Of a stretch of DNA of 64,000 bases, positions 51,680 to 61,108 are shown piece by piece. Every line of letters starts with the position of its first letter. The first letter of the stretch is position 1. The notes beneath the pieces were generated by a model. The model ran no database searches. It saw only the letters and a list, made by a program, of their open reading frames with translations, and had not been told where the DNA came from. Both the position numbers and the translations under genes were made by a program. The stretch spans positions 372,001 through 436,000 of the forward strand of contig JBFWVF010000002.1 in the NCBI GenBank assembly GCA_050246875.1, read 5' to 3'. Source of the DNA: SHWB01 sp050246875. GTDB lineage: Bacteria > Pseudomonadota > Alphaproteobacteria > UBA6615.

Positions 51680-53218
51680 TCATATTCCCAACTGATGCGC
51701 TTTCTGGCGGCGGCGCTGGACCGACGACGGGATACGCAGCGACTCACGATACTTGGCGACCGTTCGCCGGGCGATGTCGACGCCGTCGCCGCGCAGGATG
51801 TCGACGATGCGGTCGTCCGAGAGTACGTCGTCGGCCTTCTCCGCGTCGATCAGCAGGCGGATGCGATGGCGTACCGCTTCGGCGGAAACGGCGTCGCCGC
51901 CGTCGGCCGCGGCGATGGCGCTGGTGAAGAAATACTTGAGCTCGAAGATGCCGCGCGGCGTGGCGATATACTTATTGGTCGTCACGCGGCTGACCGTCGA
52001 TTCGTGCATGCCGATCGCCTCGGCGATATCGCGCAGTACCAGCGGCCGCAGGTGCTGCACGCCCTTGTGGAAGAACATCGCCTGCTGGCGCACGATCTCG
52101 CGCGCGACCTTCAGGATGGTCGTCGCCCGCTGGTCGAGCGCGCGCACGAGCCAGTTCGCGGCCTGCAGGCGCTCGCCGATGAATTCCTTCTCCGCGCGCG
52201 TACCGCTGCGTCCGGCGACTTCCGCCCAGTAGCGCGTATTGACGAGCACGCGCGGCAACGTTTCGGGATTCAATTCGATGAGCCAGCCGCCGTCGGCCTG
52301 AGGACGCATCAGCACATCCGGCACGACGTACTGGACCGCATCGTGCTCGAACGAACCGCCCGGACGCGGATCGAGGCGCTTCAGTTCGCCGATCATGTCG
52401 GCGAGATCCTCGGCGTTCACCCCGCACACGCGCAGCAGCGACGTGCGCTCGTGGCGCGCCAGCATATCGAGGTTATCCAGAAGCGCCTGCATCGCCGGAT
52501 CGAGACGGTTCCGGTCGGCGAGTTGCAGGGCGAAGCATTCGGCGAGCGACCGGGCGAACACGCCGGGGGGATCGAAGCGCTGCAGGCGAGCCAGCACCGC
52601 GTCGATGCGCGCGCGCGAGGCGCCCAGGGCCTGCGCCGCCTCGTCGAGGTCGGCACGCAGATAGCCGGCCTCGTCGACAAGGTCGATCAGGTGGCTGCCG
52701 ATCAGCCGATCCGCCGGATCCGTGAGGTCGAGGGCGAGCTGGCCGAGAAGGTGGTCGCGAAGCGAAGTCGCCGTCGACAGCGTGTCGGCGATCTCCCCTT
52801 CGCCGTCGCTGAAGTCGGCGCGGCCGCCGGAGCCCCAGCTCTCGAAGGCGCCGTCGCCGCTGCCCGGGTCGGGCGCCGTTGCCGCGCGTCCGGGCCCGTC
52901 ATCCTCCCAGACATCGCGCCAGTCCGTATCGAGAGGGCTGTCGTTTTCGGCCGGCAGGGTATCGCCGGCCGCCCGTTCGCTGGTATCGGCCGTGGTCGTG
53001 GCAGGGGCATCCGCGTCGCCCTGGCCAGCGTCAGCGACGGCGGTCTCGTTGTCCGACGCGTCGCCACGCTCGAGCAGGGGGTTCTGCTCGAGTTCCTGCT
53101 CGACATACGCCGCAAGCTCCTGGTGGGAGAGTTGCAACAGCCGGATGGCCTGCTGCAATTGCGGCGTCATGACGAGCGCCTGCGTCTGGCGCAGGTCCTG
53201 ACGCATCGACAGGGCCAT
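51680..53218 (-). CDS. rpoN: RNA polymerase sigma-54 factor
   Basis: 512 residues. N-terminal activator-interaction region MRQDLRQTQALVMTPQLQQAIRLLQLS; an acidic, low-complexity region II (about 50-155); core-binding region; a helix-turn-helix (LRDIAEAIGMHESTVSRVTTNKY); and the RpoN box ARRTVAKYRESLRIPSS near the C-terminus. All parts for -24/-12 promoter recognition are present. It is 12 bp downstream of lptB, as in many Alphaproteobacteria. Confidence 0.96.
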   Translation of the reverse strand: MALSMRQDLRQTQALVMTPQLQQAIRLLQLSHQELAAYVEQELEQNPLLERGDASDNETAVADAGQGDADAPATTTADTSERAAGDTLPAENDSPLDTDWRDVWEDDGPGRAATAPDPGSGDGAFESWGSGGRADFSDGEGEIADTLSTATSLRDHLLGQLALDLTDPADRLIGSHLIDLVDEAGYLRADLDEAAQALGASRARIDAVLARLQRFDPPGVFARSLAECFALQLADRNRLDPAMQALLDNLDMLARHERTSLLRVCGVNAEDLADMIGELKRLDPRPGGSFEHDAVQYVVPDVLMRPQADGGWLIELNPETLPRVLVNTRYWAEVAGRSGTRAEKEFIGERLQAANWLVRALDQRATTILKVAREIVRQQAMFFHKGVQHLRPLVLRDIAEAIGMHESTVSRVTTNKYIATPRGIFELKYFFTSAIAAADGGDAVSAEAVRHRIRLLIDAEKADDVLSDDRIVDILRGDGVDIARRTVAKYRESLRIPSSVQRRRQKAHQLGI

Positions 53219-53230
53219 GGCTAAGTGCCT

Positions 53231-54028
53231 TTAAAGGCTGAACCTTTCGCCAAGGTAAACGCGTCGGACATCCTCATGGGCGACGATCTCCGACGGGCGC
53301 CCGCTCATCAGGACGGTGCCCTCATGCAAAATATAGGCCCGATCGACGATGTCCAGCGTTTCCCGGACATTGTGATCGGTTATCAGCACGCCAATACCCC
53401 GGTCCTTGAGATGGCTCACCAGATCGCGAATATCCGACAGGGCTATGGGATCGATGCCGGCCAGCGGCTCGTCGAGCAGCACGAACTGGGGCTGGGCCGC
53501 GAGTGTTCGGGCGATCTCGACCCGGCGCCGCTCGCCGCCCGACAGCGCGAGCGCGGGTGCCCGGCGCAGATGGGTAATGGAAAATTCAGCCAGCAGGTCG
53601 TCGAGCAGGGCTTCGCGACGGTCGCGCTCGGGCTCCACCACCTCGAGGATCGAGCGGACATTCTGTTCGACCGTCAGGCCGCGGAAGATCGAAGGCTCCT
53701 GCGGCAGGTAGCCGATGCCCAGCCGCGCGCGGCGGTACATCGGCAGATCCGTGATGTCGTGGCCATTGAGCAGGATGGTGCCCGTGTCGGGCGCCAGCAG
53801 GCCGGTAATCAGATAGAAGGTCGTGGTCTTGCCGGCGCCGTTGGGTCCGAGAAGGCCAACGGCCTCGCCGCGCTGGACATCGATGCTGACATCGCGGACG
53901 ACCGGCCGTTTGCGGAAGCGCCGGCCGAGATTGCGGACGACGAGCGCACTCTCCGCCACCAGACGCGGCCCGGCCGTCGGCTCGGCAGGCGGGCGGTTGG
54001 TGGCCGGCGGGCGCTGTCGATCGGGCAT
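53231..54028 (-). CDS. lptB: LPS export ABC ATPase LptB
   Basis: 265-residue ATPase of the LptBFGC extractor that pulls lipopolysaccharide out of the inner membrane. Walker A GPNGAGKTTTFYLITG, Q loop YLPQEPSIFRGLTV, signature LSGGERRRVEIAR, Walker B FVLLDEPLAGIDP, and LITDHNVRETL with the switch histidine. The N-terminus carries about 25 extra Pro-rich residues. Between lptA and rpoN. Confidence 0.95.
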   Translation of the reverse strand: MPDRQRPPATNRPPAEPTAGPRLVAESALVVRNLGRRFRKRPVVRDVSIDVQRGEAVGLLGPNGAGKTTTFYLITGLLAPDTGTILLNGHDITDLPMYRRARLGIGYLPQEPSIFRGLTVEQNVRSILEVVEPERDRREALLDDLLAEFSITHLRRAPALALSGGERRRVEIARTLAAQPQFVLLDEPLAGIDPIALSDIRDLVSHLKDRGIGVLITDHNVRETLDIVDRAYILHEGTVLMSGRPSEIVAHEDVRRVYLGERFSL

Positions 54029-54052
54029 GTCACCTCGCGATTGTGGCGCGCC

Positions 54053-54886
54053 TCAACGCGCCGTGGGGGGAACCGTAGCCGCCGGCGGAGGTTGGCCCGG
54101 AACGAGCAGGCCCTGTACCCGACCGCCCCCCGGTCCGCCGCCACCCAGCAGGCGACTCACGCCCGTCTCAAGGTTAACCTCCGCCCGCTCGCCGTTCAAT
54201 TGCGTGTCCGCCCGGGTGATCCTGACATTGCCGTCGAGGCGTACGATGCCCGTCCGCAGGTCGTAGTCGCCGTGGTCGGCGAAGACGATGTCGGTCGCGG
54301 TATCGATGCGGACATTGCCGAACGCCTCCATCCGGCGCATCTCCGAACCACCGCCGGCATTGGCCGGAATGTCGACGAAATGGCCGACCAGAACGTCGGC
54401 GCGCACGCGACGGTCCTGGCGTACGGCCACGGCGTCGCCGCGGGCAACGGCGTAGCGCCTGGCCTCGTGGTACTCGATCGCCTGGTTCGCCGTCACCGTG
54501 TCCTCGGCGGTCTTGAGACTGACCGAGCGACCGCTGACGACGAGGACCGAACCCAGCACGTCGTAGACCGCATGGTCGCCCGTCGCGATCTCGCGCGGCG
54601 AGGTAATCCGGACGTTTCCGTCGGCATCGAGCCGGTAGATCTGGTTTCGCCCGTCGCCGGTCGGCCGGTAGTGCGCGGTCAGCGTATCGGCATCGACCTT
54701 GCGATCGCCCTGCGTGGCGCGGGCATTGCCGCGGGCGATGTAGAGCTGGTTGCCGCGCTGCCACTCGATACCCTGATCGGCCTCGATCTCGATCGGCTGG
54801 TCGCCCGTGGTGATGCCGAGCGACTGCGCCCCTGCGAGGGCCGGCAACAGCGCCAGTATCAGTGCGGTGATGGCGGCGAGGCGCAT
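54053..54886 (-). CDS. lptA: LPS transport periplasmic protein LptA
   Basis: 277 residues with a signal peptide (cleaved near ALAGA-QS) and an OstA-type beta-jellyroll: QPIEIEADQGIEWQRGNQLYIARGNARATQGDRKVDADTL then repeated strands of the periplasmic bridge. The C-terminus is Gly/Pro-rich and disordered. It overlaps lptC by one base (TGATG). Confidence 0.9.
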   Translation of the reverse strand: MRLAAITALILALLPALAGAQSLGITTGDQPIEIEADQGIEWQRGNQLYIARGNARATQGDRKVDADTLTAHYRPTGDGRNQIYRLDADGNVRITSPREIATGDHAVYDVLGSVLVVSGRSVSLKTAEDTVTANQAIEYHEARRYAVARGDAVAVRQDRRVRADVLVGHFVDIPANAGGGSEMRRMEAFGNVRIDTATDIVFADHGDYDLRTGIVRLDGNVRITRADTQLNGERAEVNLETGVSRLLGGGGPGGGRVQGLLVPGQPPPAATVPPTAR

Positions 54887-55605
54887 CAGCCACCACCCGC
54901 CGTGACGGTCATCCGCGCGCGTCCGGTAAACAGCACGCGTTCGCCTCCGTCGATGACGCGAAAGCCCTCCGATGTCAGCACGCCGGCCGGGCCCTGGCCC
55001 TGAACGGGCGCGTCGCCGGCTGCCGTGTTGTCGGTCAGGTCGATCCGCGCCGAGGTGGTGACGAACTCGGCGCCCTCGTCGTGGAACAGGCTTACCTCGC
55101 CGGACAGCCACAGAACCTGGGCTTCCTTCTCGTACAGGCCGCTTTGTGCCGTGAGCGCCAGCCAGCTGCCGTCGAGCAGCGTGATGTCGTACTTGGGCTG
55201 GGTCAGGGCGTAGAGCTCGCGCCCGTCGTTGCTGTCGACCTGCGTGCCGGAGTCGGCGGTGATCTGGTAGGGCCGACGCTGCTCGTCGAGGCCGAGCAGG
55301 CGCGGGTTGAGAACCTGCGGACGGGCGCCGCCCGCCGGACCGACCACCGGCAGTTCCAGCCTCAGCCGTTCGAGGTCGGGCACGATATATGGCCAGGCGG
55401 CGATGATCACGAGGATCGCTATCGCCGCGCCCGGCAATGCCACCTTGAGCAGGGCGACGAGACGCGAGCGGCGGAAGCGCGCCGCGGCCGGACGGCCGGG
55501 GACCGGCAGGCCGCCAAGTCGGCCGCGCCGTACTCCCGCCTCGATGCCGCCGTTGCCGGTCGCACGGTCCGTGCCGGTATCCGGGCTGACGACGTCACCG
55601 GTCAT
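54886..55605 (-). CDS. lptC: LPS export protein LptC
   Basis: 239 residues: a basic cytoplasmic stretch, one membrane helix at about 50-71 (LLKVALPGAAIAILVIIAAW), and a periplasmic LptC domain (NPRLLGLDEQRRPYQITADSG, LYEKEAQVLWLSGEVSLFHDEGAEFVT). It joins LptB2FG to LptA. It lies 3 bp after kdsD and is coupled to lptA. Confidence 0.9.
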   Translation of the reverse strand: MTGDVVSPDTGTDRATGNGGIEAGVRRGRLGGLPVPGRPAAARFRRSRLVALLKVALPGAAIAILVIIAAWPYIVPDLERLRLELPVVGPAGGARPQVLNPRLLGLDEQRRPYQITADSGTQVDSNDGRELYALTQPKYDITLLDGSWLALTAQSGLYEKEAQVLWLSGEVSLFHDEGAEFVTTSARIDLTDNTAAGDAPVQGQGPAGVLTSEGFRVIDGGERVLFTGRARMTVTAGGG

Positions 55606-55608
55606 CGG

Positions 55609-56613
55609 TCAGGCCACGCCCGCCCGCAGCAGATCGTGGATGTGGATGATGCCGACCGGTTCCGTGGTGCCGTCGCGGACGACGAACAGGCTGGTGATCT
55701 GGCGGGCGTTCATCAGTCCGAGCGCCTCGCTGGCCAGCGCGGTGGCGCGGATGGTCTGCGGCCGCGACGTCATGACGGCGCCGGCGCGGCGTTGCAGCAG
55801 ATCGGGCACCATGTTGCGGCGCAGATCGCCGTCGGTGACGATGCCGGTCAGCCGGCCCTCGCCATCGACGATGCCGACGCAGCCGAAACGGCGCGTGGTC
55901 ATGACCAGAATGGCGTCGGCCATCGCGGTGTCCGGCCCGGCGAGCGGCAGCTCGGCGCCGCCATGCATGAGGTCGCCGACGCGCAGCAGCCGGTTGCCCA
56001 GGCGCCCGCCGGGATGCAGCACCTGGAAATCCTCGGCCGTGAAGCCGCGGCGCTCGAGCAATGCAATGGCGAGCGCGTCGCCCAGGGCGAGCATGGCCGT
56101 GGTCGAGGTCGTCGGCGCGAGACCGAGCGGGCACGCCTCGGGCGTGGCCGGCAGGACAAGCGTCACGCGGGCGACCTGCCCGAGCGTGGAATCGGCGCGG
56201 CTCGTGATCGCCACCAGCGGCACGTCGAAGCGCGCGCAGTAGTCGAGCAGATCGCCGAGTTCGGCCGTCTCCCCGGAATTGGACAGCGCCAGCACGGCAT
56301 CCTTGCGCGCCGCGATCATGCCGAGGTCGCCGTGGCTCGCCTCGCCGGGATGCACGTACTGCGCGGGGCTGCCGGTCGACGCCATCGTCGACGCGATCTT
56401 GCGGGCGATGTGGCCGCTCTTGCCCATGCCGGTGACGATCACGCGCCCGGTGACGGCCGCCAGCGTGTCGACCGCCAGCGCGAAGCGTCCATCGAGGCCG
56501 GCCGAAATCGCGCCCAGCGCCTCGGCCTCCAGCCGCAGCACGCGGCGCGCGGCCGCGAGGTCGCGGTCGGTCACTTCGGCGTCGGGTGCTGCTGCGGGCG
56601 AGGCGGCGCTCAT
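55609..56613 (-). CDS. kdsD: Arabinose-5-phosphate isomerase
   Basis: 334 residues. An SIS domain at about 30-195 (VTGMGKSGHIARKIASTMASTG, ALSNSGETAEL) is followed by two CBS domains (about 215-330: LMHGGAELPLA..., GIVTDGDLRR). It makes arabinose-5-phosphate for Kdo synthesis, matching its place before the lpt genes. The full catalytic SIS motifs are intact. Confidence 0.94.
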   Translation of the reverse strand: MSAASPAAAPDAEVTDRDLAAARRVLRLEAEALGAISAGLDGRFALAVDTLAAVTGRVIVTGMGKSGHIARKIASTMASTGSPAQYVHPGEASHGDLGMIAARKDAVLALSNSGETAELGDLLDYCARFDVPLVAITSRADSTLGQVARVTLVLPATPEACPLGLAPTTSTTAMLALGDALAIALLERRGFTAEDFQVLHPGGRLGNRLLRVGDLMHGGAELPLAGPDTAMADAILVMTTRRFGCVGIVDGEGRLTGIVTDGDLRRNMVPDLLQRRAGAVMTSRPQTIRATALASEALGLMNARQITSLFVVRDGTTEPVGIIHIHDLLRAGVA

Positions 56614-56725
56614 GGGGCGGTCCCTGCGGTCGCGGTGGTCCGCCTCAGGTGCGGGCCAAGCGCCACGGATTCAAGGAAATTCAGTATGAGTCCACGGATT
56701 TGGCCGGTCAACGACCGCCGCCGGA

Positions 56726-57349
56726 TCAGCTATGCGCGAAAATGTCTTCCTCGGCCCAGCCGGCCAGATCGAGGGCGGCCCGGGTCGGCAGGAAGTCGAA
56801 GCAGGACTGGGCCAGCGCGGTCCGACCGTGGCGGGCCAGCATGGCTTCCAGCCGGCTCTTCAGATCGTGCAGGAACAGGACGTCGGAGGCGGCGTATTCG
56901 AGCTGCTGGTCCGTCAGCTTCGACGCCCCCCAGTCCGACGACTGCTGCTGTTTCGACAGATCGATGCCGAGCAGCTCCTTGCACAGATCCTTGAGGCCGT
57001 GGCGGTCGGTATAGGTGCGCACCAGCCGCGAGGCGATCTTGGTGCACCAGACCGGCTGCGTGACGACGCCGAGGTCGCGCTGGAGCATGGCGATGTCGAA
57101 GCGCGCGAAATGGAACAGCTTGACCACGCCGGGGTCGGCCAGCAGCGCCGTCAGCCGGGGCGCCGCATAGGGGGCGGACGCGGCGACGTCGAACTTCACG
57201 AGATGGGCGATGCCTTCGCCGGGCGAGAGCTGCACCAGTGCCAGGCGGTCGCGCGCCAGGCTCAGACCCATGGTTTCCGTATCGATGGCGACGGTCTTGC
57301 CGAGATCGAGGCCGGCGGGCAGATCGCCGTGATGCAGGGTGATGTCCAA
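56726..57349 (-). CDS. rnd: Ribonuclease D (short form, exonuclease domain only)
   Basis: 207-residue 3'-5' exoribonuclease of the DEDDy class: VAIDTETMGL (D, E), LFHFARFDIAML (D), YAASDVLFLHDL (Y, D). The HRDC domains of enterobacterial RNase D are missing, normal for this alphaproteobacterial type. It trims tRNA and other RNAs. It lies 112 bp upstream of kdsD on the same strand and divergent from the NDUFA9-like gene. Confidence 0.92.
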   Translation of the reverse strand: MDITLHHGDLPAGLDLGKTVAIDTETMGLSLARDRLALVQLSPGEGIAHLVKFDVAASAPYAAPRLTALLADPGVVKLFHFARFDIAMLQRDLGVVTQPVWCTKIASRLVRTYTDRHGLKDLCKELLGIDLSKQQQSSDWGASKLTDQQLEYAASDVLFLHDLKSRLEAMLARHGRTALAQSCFDFLPTRAALDLAGWAEEDIFAHS

Positions 57350-57479
57350 GGGCGCGTATCCGCGGCGGGGGCTCGGCCGACCGTTACGCGCCGCGGCGCG
57401 CGCCTGTCAACCGCGGGTGCTTGGCAGTCCCGCGCGGGCGGGGCTATACACGGCCGGCGGCAGCGAGTGCGGGGATGAC

Positions 57480-58430
57480 ATGCGGCTCGGGCGGGTGACG
57501 GTGTTCGGCGGTTCCGGCTTCATCGGCCGGTACGTCGTCGAGCGCCTCGCGGATCGCGACGCGGTCGTGGCCGTGGCGGTTCGCGATGTCGAAGGCGCGA
57601 AATTCCTGCGGACGCTCGGCCAGGTCGGGCAGGTCGCGCCGGTGCCTTGCGCCGTGCAGTACGAGGAGTCGGTGGCTGCGGCCGTCGCCGGGTCCGACGC
57701 CGTGATCAATCTCGTCGGCATCCTCGCCCAGCGAGGCAGCCAGACCTTCAGGGCGCTGCACGAGCGCGCCCCGGGGACCATCGCGCGCGCCGCCGCCGCG
57801 GCGGGCGTGAAGCGCCTGGTCCATGTGTCCGCCCTCGGTGCCGACCCGGAAGGCCCGTCGAAATACGCCCGCAGCAAGGCGGCGGGCGAGGCGGCCGTGC
57901 GCGCCGCCTTCCCGCAGGCGACGATCCTGCGCCCGTCGCTGGTGTTCGGGCCGGAGGACGGCTTCTTCAACATGCTGGGCGGGCTCGCCCGCCTGTCGCC
58001 GGTGCTGCCGCTCTACAACTGGGGCCGCACGCGCTTCCAGCCGGTCTGGGTGGGTGACGTGGCCGCAGCCGCCATGGCGGCGCTCGACCGGGCCGACGCT
58101 CCGGGCGCGACGTGGGAACTGGGCGGTCCGCGCGTCTGGACCTTCGCCGACCTCGCCCGCTTCGTCCTCGCGGAAACCCGGCGGCGCCAGCTTCTGGTGC
58201 CCCTGCCCTGGCAGGCGGGCATTCCGCCGGCGCTGGTCCTGGGGCTGCTGCCGAAGCCGCCGCTCACCCTCGATCAGCTGCACCAGCTGCGTGCCGACAG
58301 CGTGGTGGGCGAAGGCGCGTTCGGCCTGCCCGAACTCGGTATCCGTCCGATGGCGGTCGAGGCGATCGTGCCGCAATACCTCGCCCGCTACCGTCGCGGC
58401 GGGCGTCTCGGCCGCATGGCCGAGGCCTGA
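57480..58430 (+). CDS. Complex I NDUFA9-like NAD(P)-binding protein
   Basis: 316-residue extended-SDR (atypical 5) protein. VTVFGGSGFIGRYVVERL is the dinucleotide motif; AVINLVGILAQRG, VHVSALGADPEGPSKYARSKAAGE, ILRPSLVFGPEDGFFNM follow, as in mitochondrial NDUFA9 and its bacterial relatives. The bacterial role is not settled; a complex I link or ubiquinone-related function has been suggested. It stops 4 bp before the end of the convergent uppP. Confidence 0.88.
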   Translation: MRLGRVTVFGGSGFIGRYVVERLADRDAVVAVAVRDVEGAKFLRTLGQVGQVAPVPCAVQYEESVAAAVAGSDAVINLVGILAQRGSQTFRALHERAPGTIARAAAAAGVKRLVHVSALGADPEGPSKYARSKAAGEAAVRAAFPQATILRPSLVFGPEDGFFNMLGGLARLSPVLPLYNWGRTRFQPVWVGDVAAAAMAALDRADAPGATWELGGPRVWTFADLARFVLAETRRRQLLVPLPWQAGIPPALVLGLLPKPPLTLDQLHQLRADSVVGEGAFGLPELGIRPMAVEAIVPQYLARYRRGGRLGRMAEA

Positions 58431-58434
58431 GGGT

Positions 58435-59238
58435 CTAGATCACCCCGTAGACCCAGAGCAGCAGGCCGCCGCCGAGCAGGACGCGCCAGACGACGAACAC
58501 GCCGAAGGTGGCGTGGCGCAGCAGCGACATCATCGCCCAGATCGACGCCAGCGCCGCCGCGAAGGCCAATGCCGCGGCGAAGAGGGCGTTGCGGCCGAGA
58601 TCGAAGTCGCCCGACTTGTAGATTTCGAGCGCCACCAGCGTGCCGGCGCCGAGGATCGCCGGGATGGACAGGAGCATCGAGAACCGCGCCGCCTCGGTGC
58701 GTTCGTAGCCGAGCAGGCGCGCGGCCGTCATGGTGATACCCGAACGGCTGGTGCCCGGAATCAGCGCCAGGACCTGGGCCGCGCCGATGAACAGCGCTTG
58801 CCCCCAGCGCATGTGCTCGATGCGCAAGATGGTCATGCCGGCGCGGTCGACGACCCACAGGACGAGGCCGAACCCGAGCGTCGCCCAGCCGATGACCGTG
58901 AGCGAGCGCAACGCGTCGCCGACCATGTCCTTGGCGAGATAGCCGGCGGCGATCAGCGGCAAGGTTCCGATCAGCAGATGCAGGGCCAGCCGGGCATTCT
59001 CCGTGCGCCGGCCGCTGACAAGCTGGCCCGTGCCGACGATGGAACGGAAGACGTCGCGCCAGAAATAGAGCAGCACCGCACCGAGCGTGCCGACATGCAC
59101 GGCGATGTCGATGTCGAGCCCCTGGTCGGGCAGTTCGAGGACGTGCGGCACCAGCGCCAGATGGCCGCTCGAACTGACGGGCAGGAACTCGGTGATGCCC
59201 TGGACCAGCGCCAGGACGATGTAGTGGTAAAGCGGCAT
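58435..59238 (-). CDS. uppP: Undecaprenyl-diphosphate phosphatase
   Basis: 267-residue membrane enzyme that recycles the cell-wall lipid carrier. ALVQGITEFLPVSSSGHLALVP and LIPGTSRSGITMTAARLLGYERTEAARFSMLLSIPAILGAG hold the two active-site motifs (E-x3-VSSS and PGxSRSG). About eight membrane helices. The start at 59238 was chosen as the family N-terminus; the frame remains open upstream. Confidence 0.94.
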   Translation of the reverse strand: MPLYHYIVLALVQGITEFLPVSSSGHLALVPHVLELPDQGLDIDIAVHVGTLGAVLLYFWRDVFRSIVGTGQLVSGRRTENARLALHLLIGTLPLIAAGYLAKDMVGDALRSLTVIGWATLGFGLVLWVVDRAGMTILRIEHMRWGQALFIGAAQVLALIPGTSRSGITMTAARLLGYERTEAARFSMLLSIPAILGAGTLVALEIYKSGDFDLGRNALFAAALAFAAALASIWAMMSLLRHATFGVFVVWRVLLGGGLLLWVYGVI

Positions 59239-59663
59239 GCCGACCCACGGGCTCCGCGCGGGCGGCCGGGATGGCCGCAGCGGACGTTCTACCAGCGCCG
59301 CGCGCGTCGCCGCCAACGCCTCTATGGTCGCATATCGGTACGAATTATTGGCCGGCCTGCCATATCCATGCGCCTCCGGGGCCATCGCCCATGGGTCAGT
59401 GGGCCTTAATTAGTCAACATGTATTCCCTATTAGGCCGATTTCGCTCGCGCGAGGTCGCACCCTCGGGTATAGAGGTGCTGCCGATGCATTGCCGTCGGC
59501 GGCGGGCCGGGCATCCCGAGGGGGTGATGTCAGGGTCCGCAGCGTCCTTGGAAACCGTTCGTGTGTCGCGGCGTCGACGGCCCGGGTGCGTCGATCGCTC
59601 TTCTCTGTCCGGCCGGCTGGCCGCGGCGGAGCGTCGGCGTCGCCGGGAAGGGGTAGGAGTTCG
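59239..59663. other. 425-bp divergent intergenic region uppP/gltD
   Basis: No supported gene. It is GC-rich except for 59396-59435, where GGCCT and AGGCC ends (59402-59406, 59433-59437) enclose a near-palindrome with TTAATTAG and CTATTAG. This is a plausible operator or promoter core for gltD-gltB, although I could not assign a clear -35/-10 pair. A short frame 59419-59667 overlaps gltD and is not convincing. Confidence 0.4.
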
Positions 59664-61100
59664 ATGAGCGGCCAGATGCTCAAATTCGTCGAGCGGTCCC
59701 GCGAGATGCCGGACAAGGAACTGCCGGCGGCGCGGCGGCGGCACTGGGATGAAATCTACCAGCGCTTCGCCACGGACAAGGCGGCGTCGCAGGCCGGGCG
59801 CTGCTCGCAATGCGGCGTGCCGTTCTGCCAGGTGCATTGCCCGCTCCACAACAACATCCCCGACTGGCTTCAGCTCACAGCCGAGGGCCGCCTCGAAGAG
59901 GCGTACGAAGTCTCCGCCGCGACCAACACCTTCCCGGAAGTGTGCGGCCGCATCTGTCCGCAGGATCGCCTGTGCGAGGGCAACTGCGTCATCGAGCAGG
60001 CCGGGCACGGCACCGTCACCATCGGCGCCATCGAGACCTACATCACGGAAACCGCCTTCGAGAACGGCTGGGTGCGGCCGATCCGGCCTTCGACGGAGCG
60101 CCCGGACTCGATCGGCATCATCGGCGCCGGTCCGGCCGGCCTCGCCGCCGCTGACCGGCTGCGGCGGCGCGGCTATCAGGTGCATGTCTACGATCGCTAC
60201 GACCGCGCCGGCGGCCTGCTGATCTACGGCATCCCCTCGTTCAAGCTCGAGAAGCCGATCGTGCTGCGGCGCTGGCAGCAGCTCGTCGACAGCGGTGTCG
60301 TCTTCCACCTCGACTGCGCCGTCGGCCGCGACATCTCCTTCGCCGAGCTGCGGACGCGACATGCGGCCGTGCTCATCGCCACCGGCGTCTACAAGGCGCG
60401 CGACATGGAGGCGCCGGGCGTCGGCCTCGGCAACATCTTCCAGGCGATGGACTACCTGACCGCGTCCAACCGCATGGGGCTCGGCGACGACGTGCCGCTC
60501 TTCGCCGACGGCACGCTGAATGCGGCGGGAAAGCATGTCGTGGTGATCGGCGGCGGCGACACGGCGATGGACTGCGTGCGCACCGCCGTGCGCCAGGGCG
60601 CGAAGTCGGTGAAATGCCTCTACCGCCGCGACCGCCAGAACATGCCCGGTTCGCAGCGCGAGGTGCAGCACGCCGAGGAGGAGGGCGTCGAGTTCGTCTG
60701 GCAGGCGGCGCCGGAAGCGTTTACCGGCGACCGGGTGGTCAAGGGCGTGCGCGCCCATCGCATGCGCCTCGCCGAGCCCGACGCGACCGGCCGGCAGCGA
60801 CCCGAGATCCTCCCCGGCTCGACCTTCACGCTCAAGGCCGACATGGTCATCCGCGCCCTCGGCTTCGACGCCGAGGACCTGCCGGCGGCCTTCGGCGAGA
60901 AGGGTCTCGAGGTGACGCGCTGGGGCACGGTCAGGGCCGCCTTCGGCAGCGGCGCGACGTCGCTGCCGGGCGTCTACGCGGCCGGCGACATCGTGCGCGG
61001 GGCCAGCCTCGTCGTCTGGGCGATCCGCGACGGGCGCGACGCCGCCGACGCCATCCATGACGACATCGTCCGGCGCACCGTCAGCGCCGCCGCCGAGTGA
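59664..61100 (+). CDS. gltD: Glutamate synthase small subunit
   Basis: 478 residues. Cysteine-rich [4Fe-4S] region (CSQCGVPFCQVHCP at about 47-60; CGRICPQDRLCEGNC at about 93-107), FAD site GIIGAGPAGLAAA, NADPH site VVIGGGDTAMDC, and final GDIVRGASLVVWAIRDGR. It passes electrons from NADPH to the large subunit for glutamine plus 2-oxoglutarate to two glutamates. ATG 59664 follows TAGGAG. Confidence 0.96.
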   Translation: MSGQMLKFVERSREMPDKELPAARRRHWDEIYQRFATDKAASQAGRCSQCGVPFCQVHCPLHNNIPDWLQLTAEGRLEEAYEVSAATNTFPEVCGRICPQDRLCEGNCVIEQAGHGTVTIGAIETYITETAFENGWVRPIRPSTERPDSIGIIGAGPAGLAAADRLRRRGYQVHVYDRYDRAGGLLIYGIPSFKLEKPIVLRRWQQLVDSGVVFHLDCAVGRDISFAELRTRHAAVLIATGVYKARDMEAPGVGLGNIFQAMDYLTASNRMGLGDDVPLFADGTLNAAGKHVVVIGGGDTAMDCVRTAVRQGAKSVKCLYRRDRQNMPGSQREVQHAEEEGVEFVWQAAPEAFTGDRVVKGVRAHRMRLAEPDATGRQRPEILPGSTFTLKADMVIRALGFDAEDLPAAFGEKGLEVTRWGTVRAAFGSGATSLPGVYAAGDIVRGASLVVWAIRDGRDAADAIHDDIVRRTVSAAAE

Positions 61101-61108
61101 GGTTCGCC

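Noticed and set aside
53225..56994. Long plus-strand frames opposite lptB-lptA-lptC-kdsD
   Set aside because: Antisense to a conserved operon; no recognisable domains.
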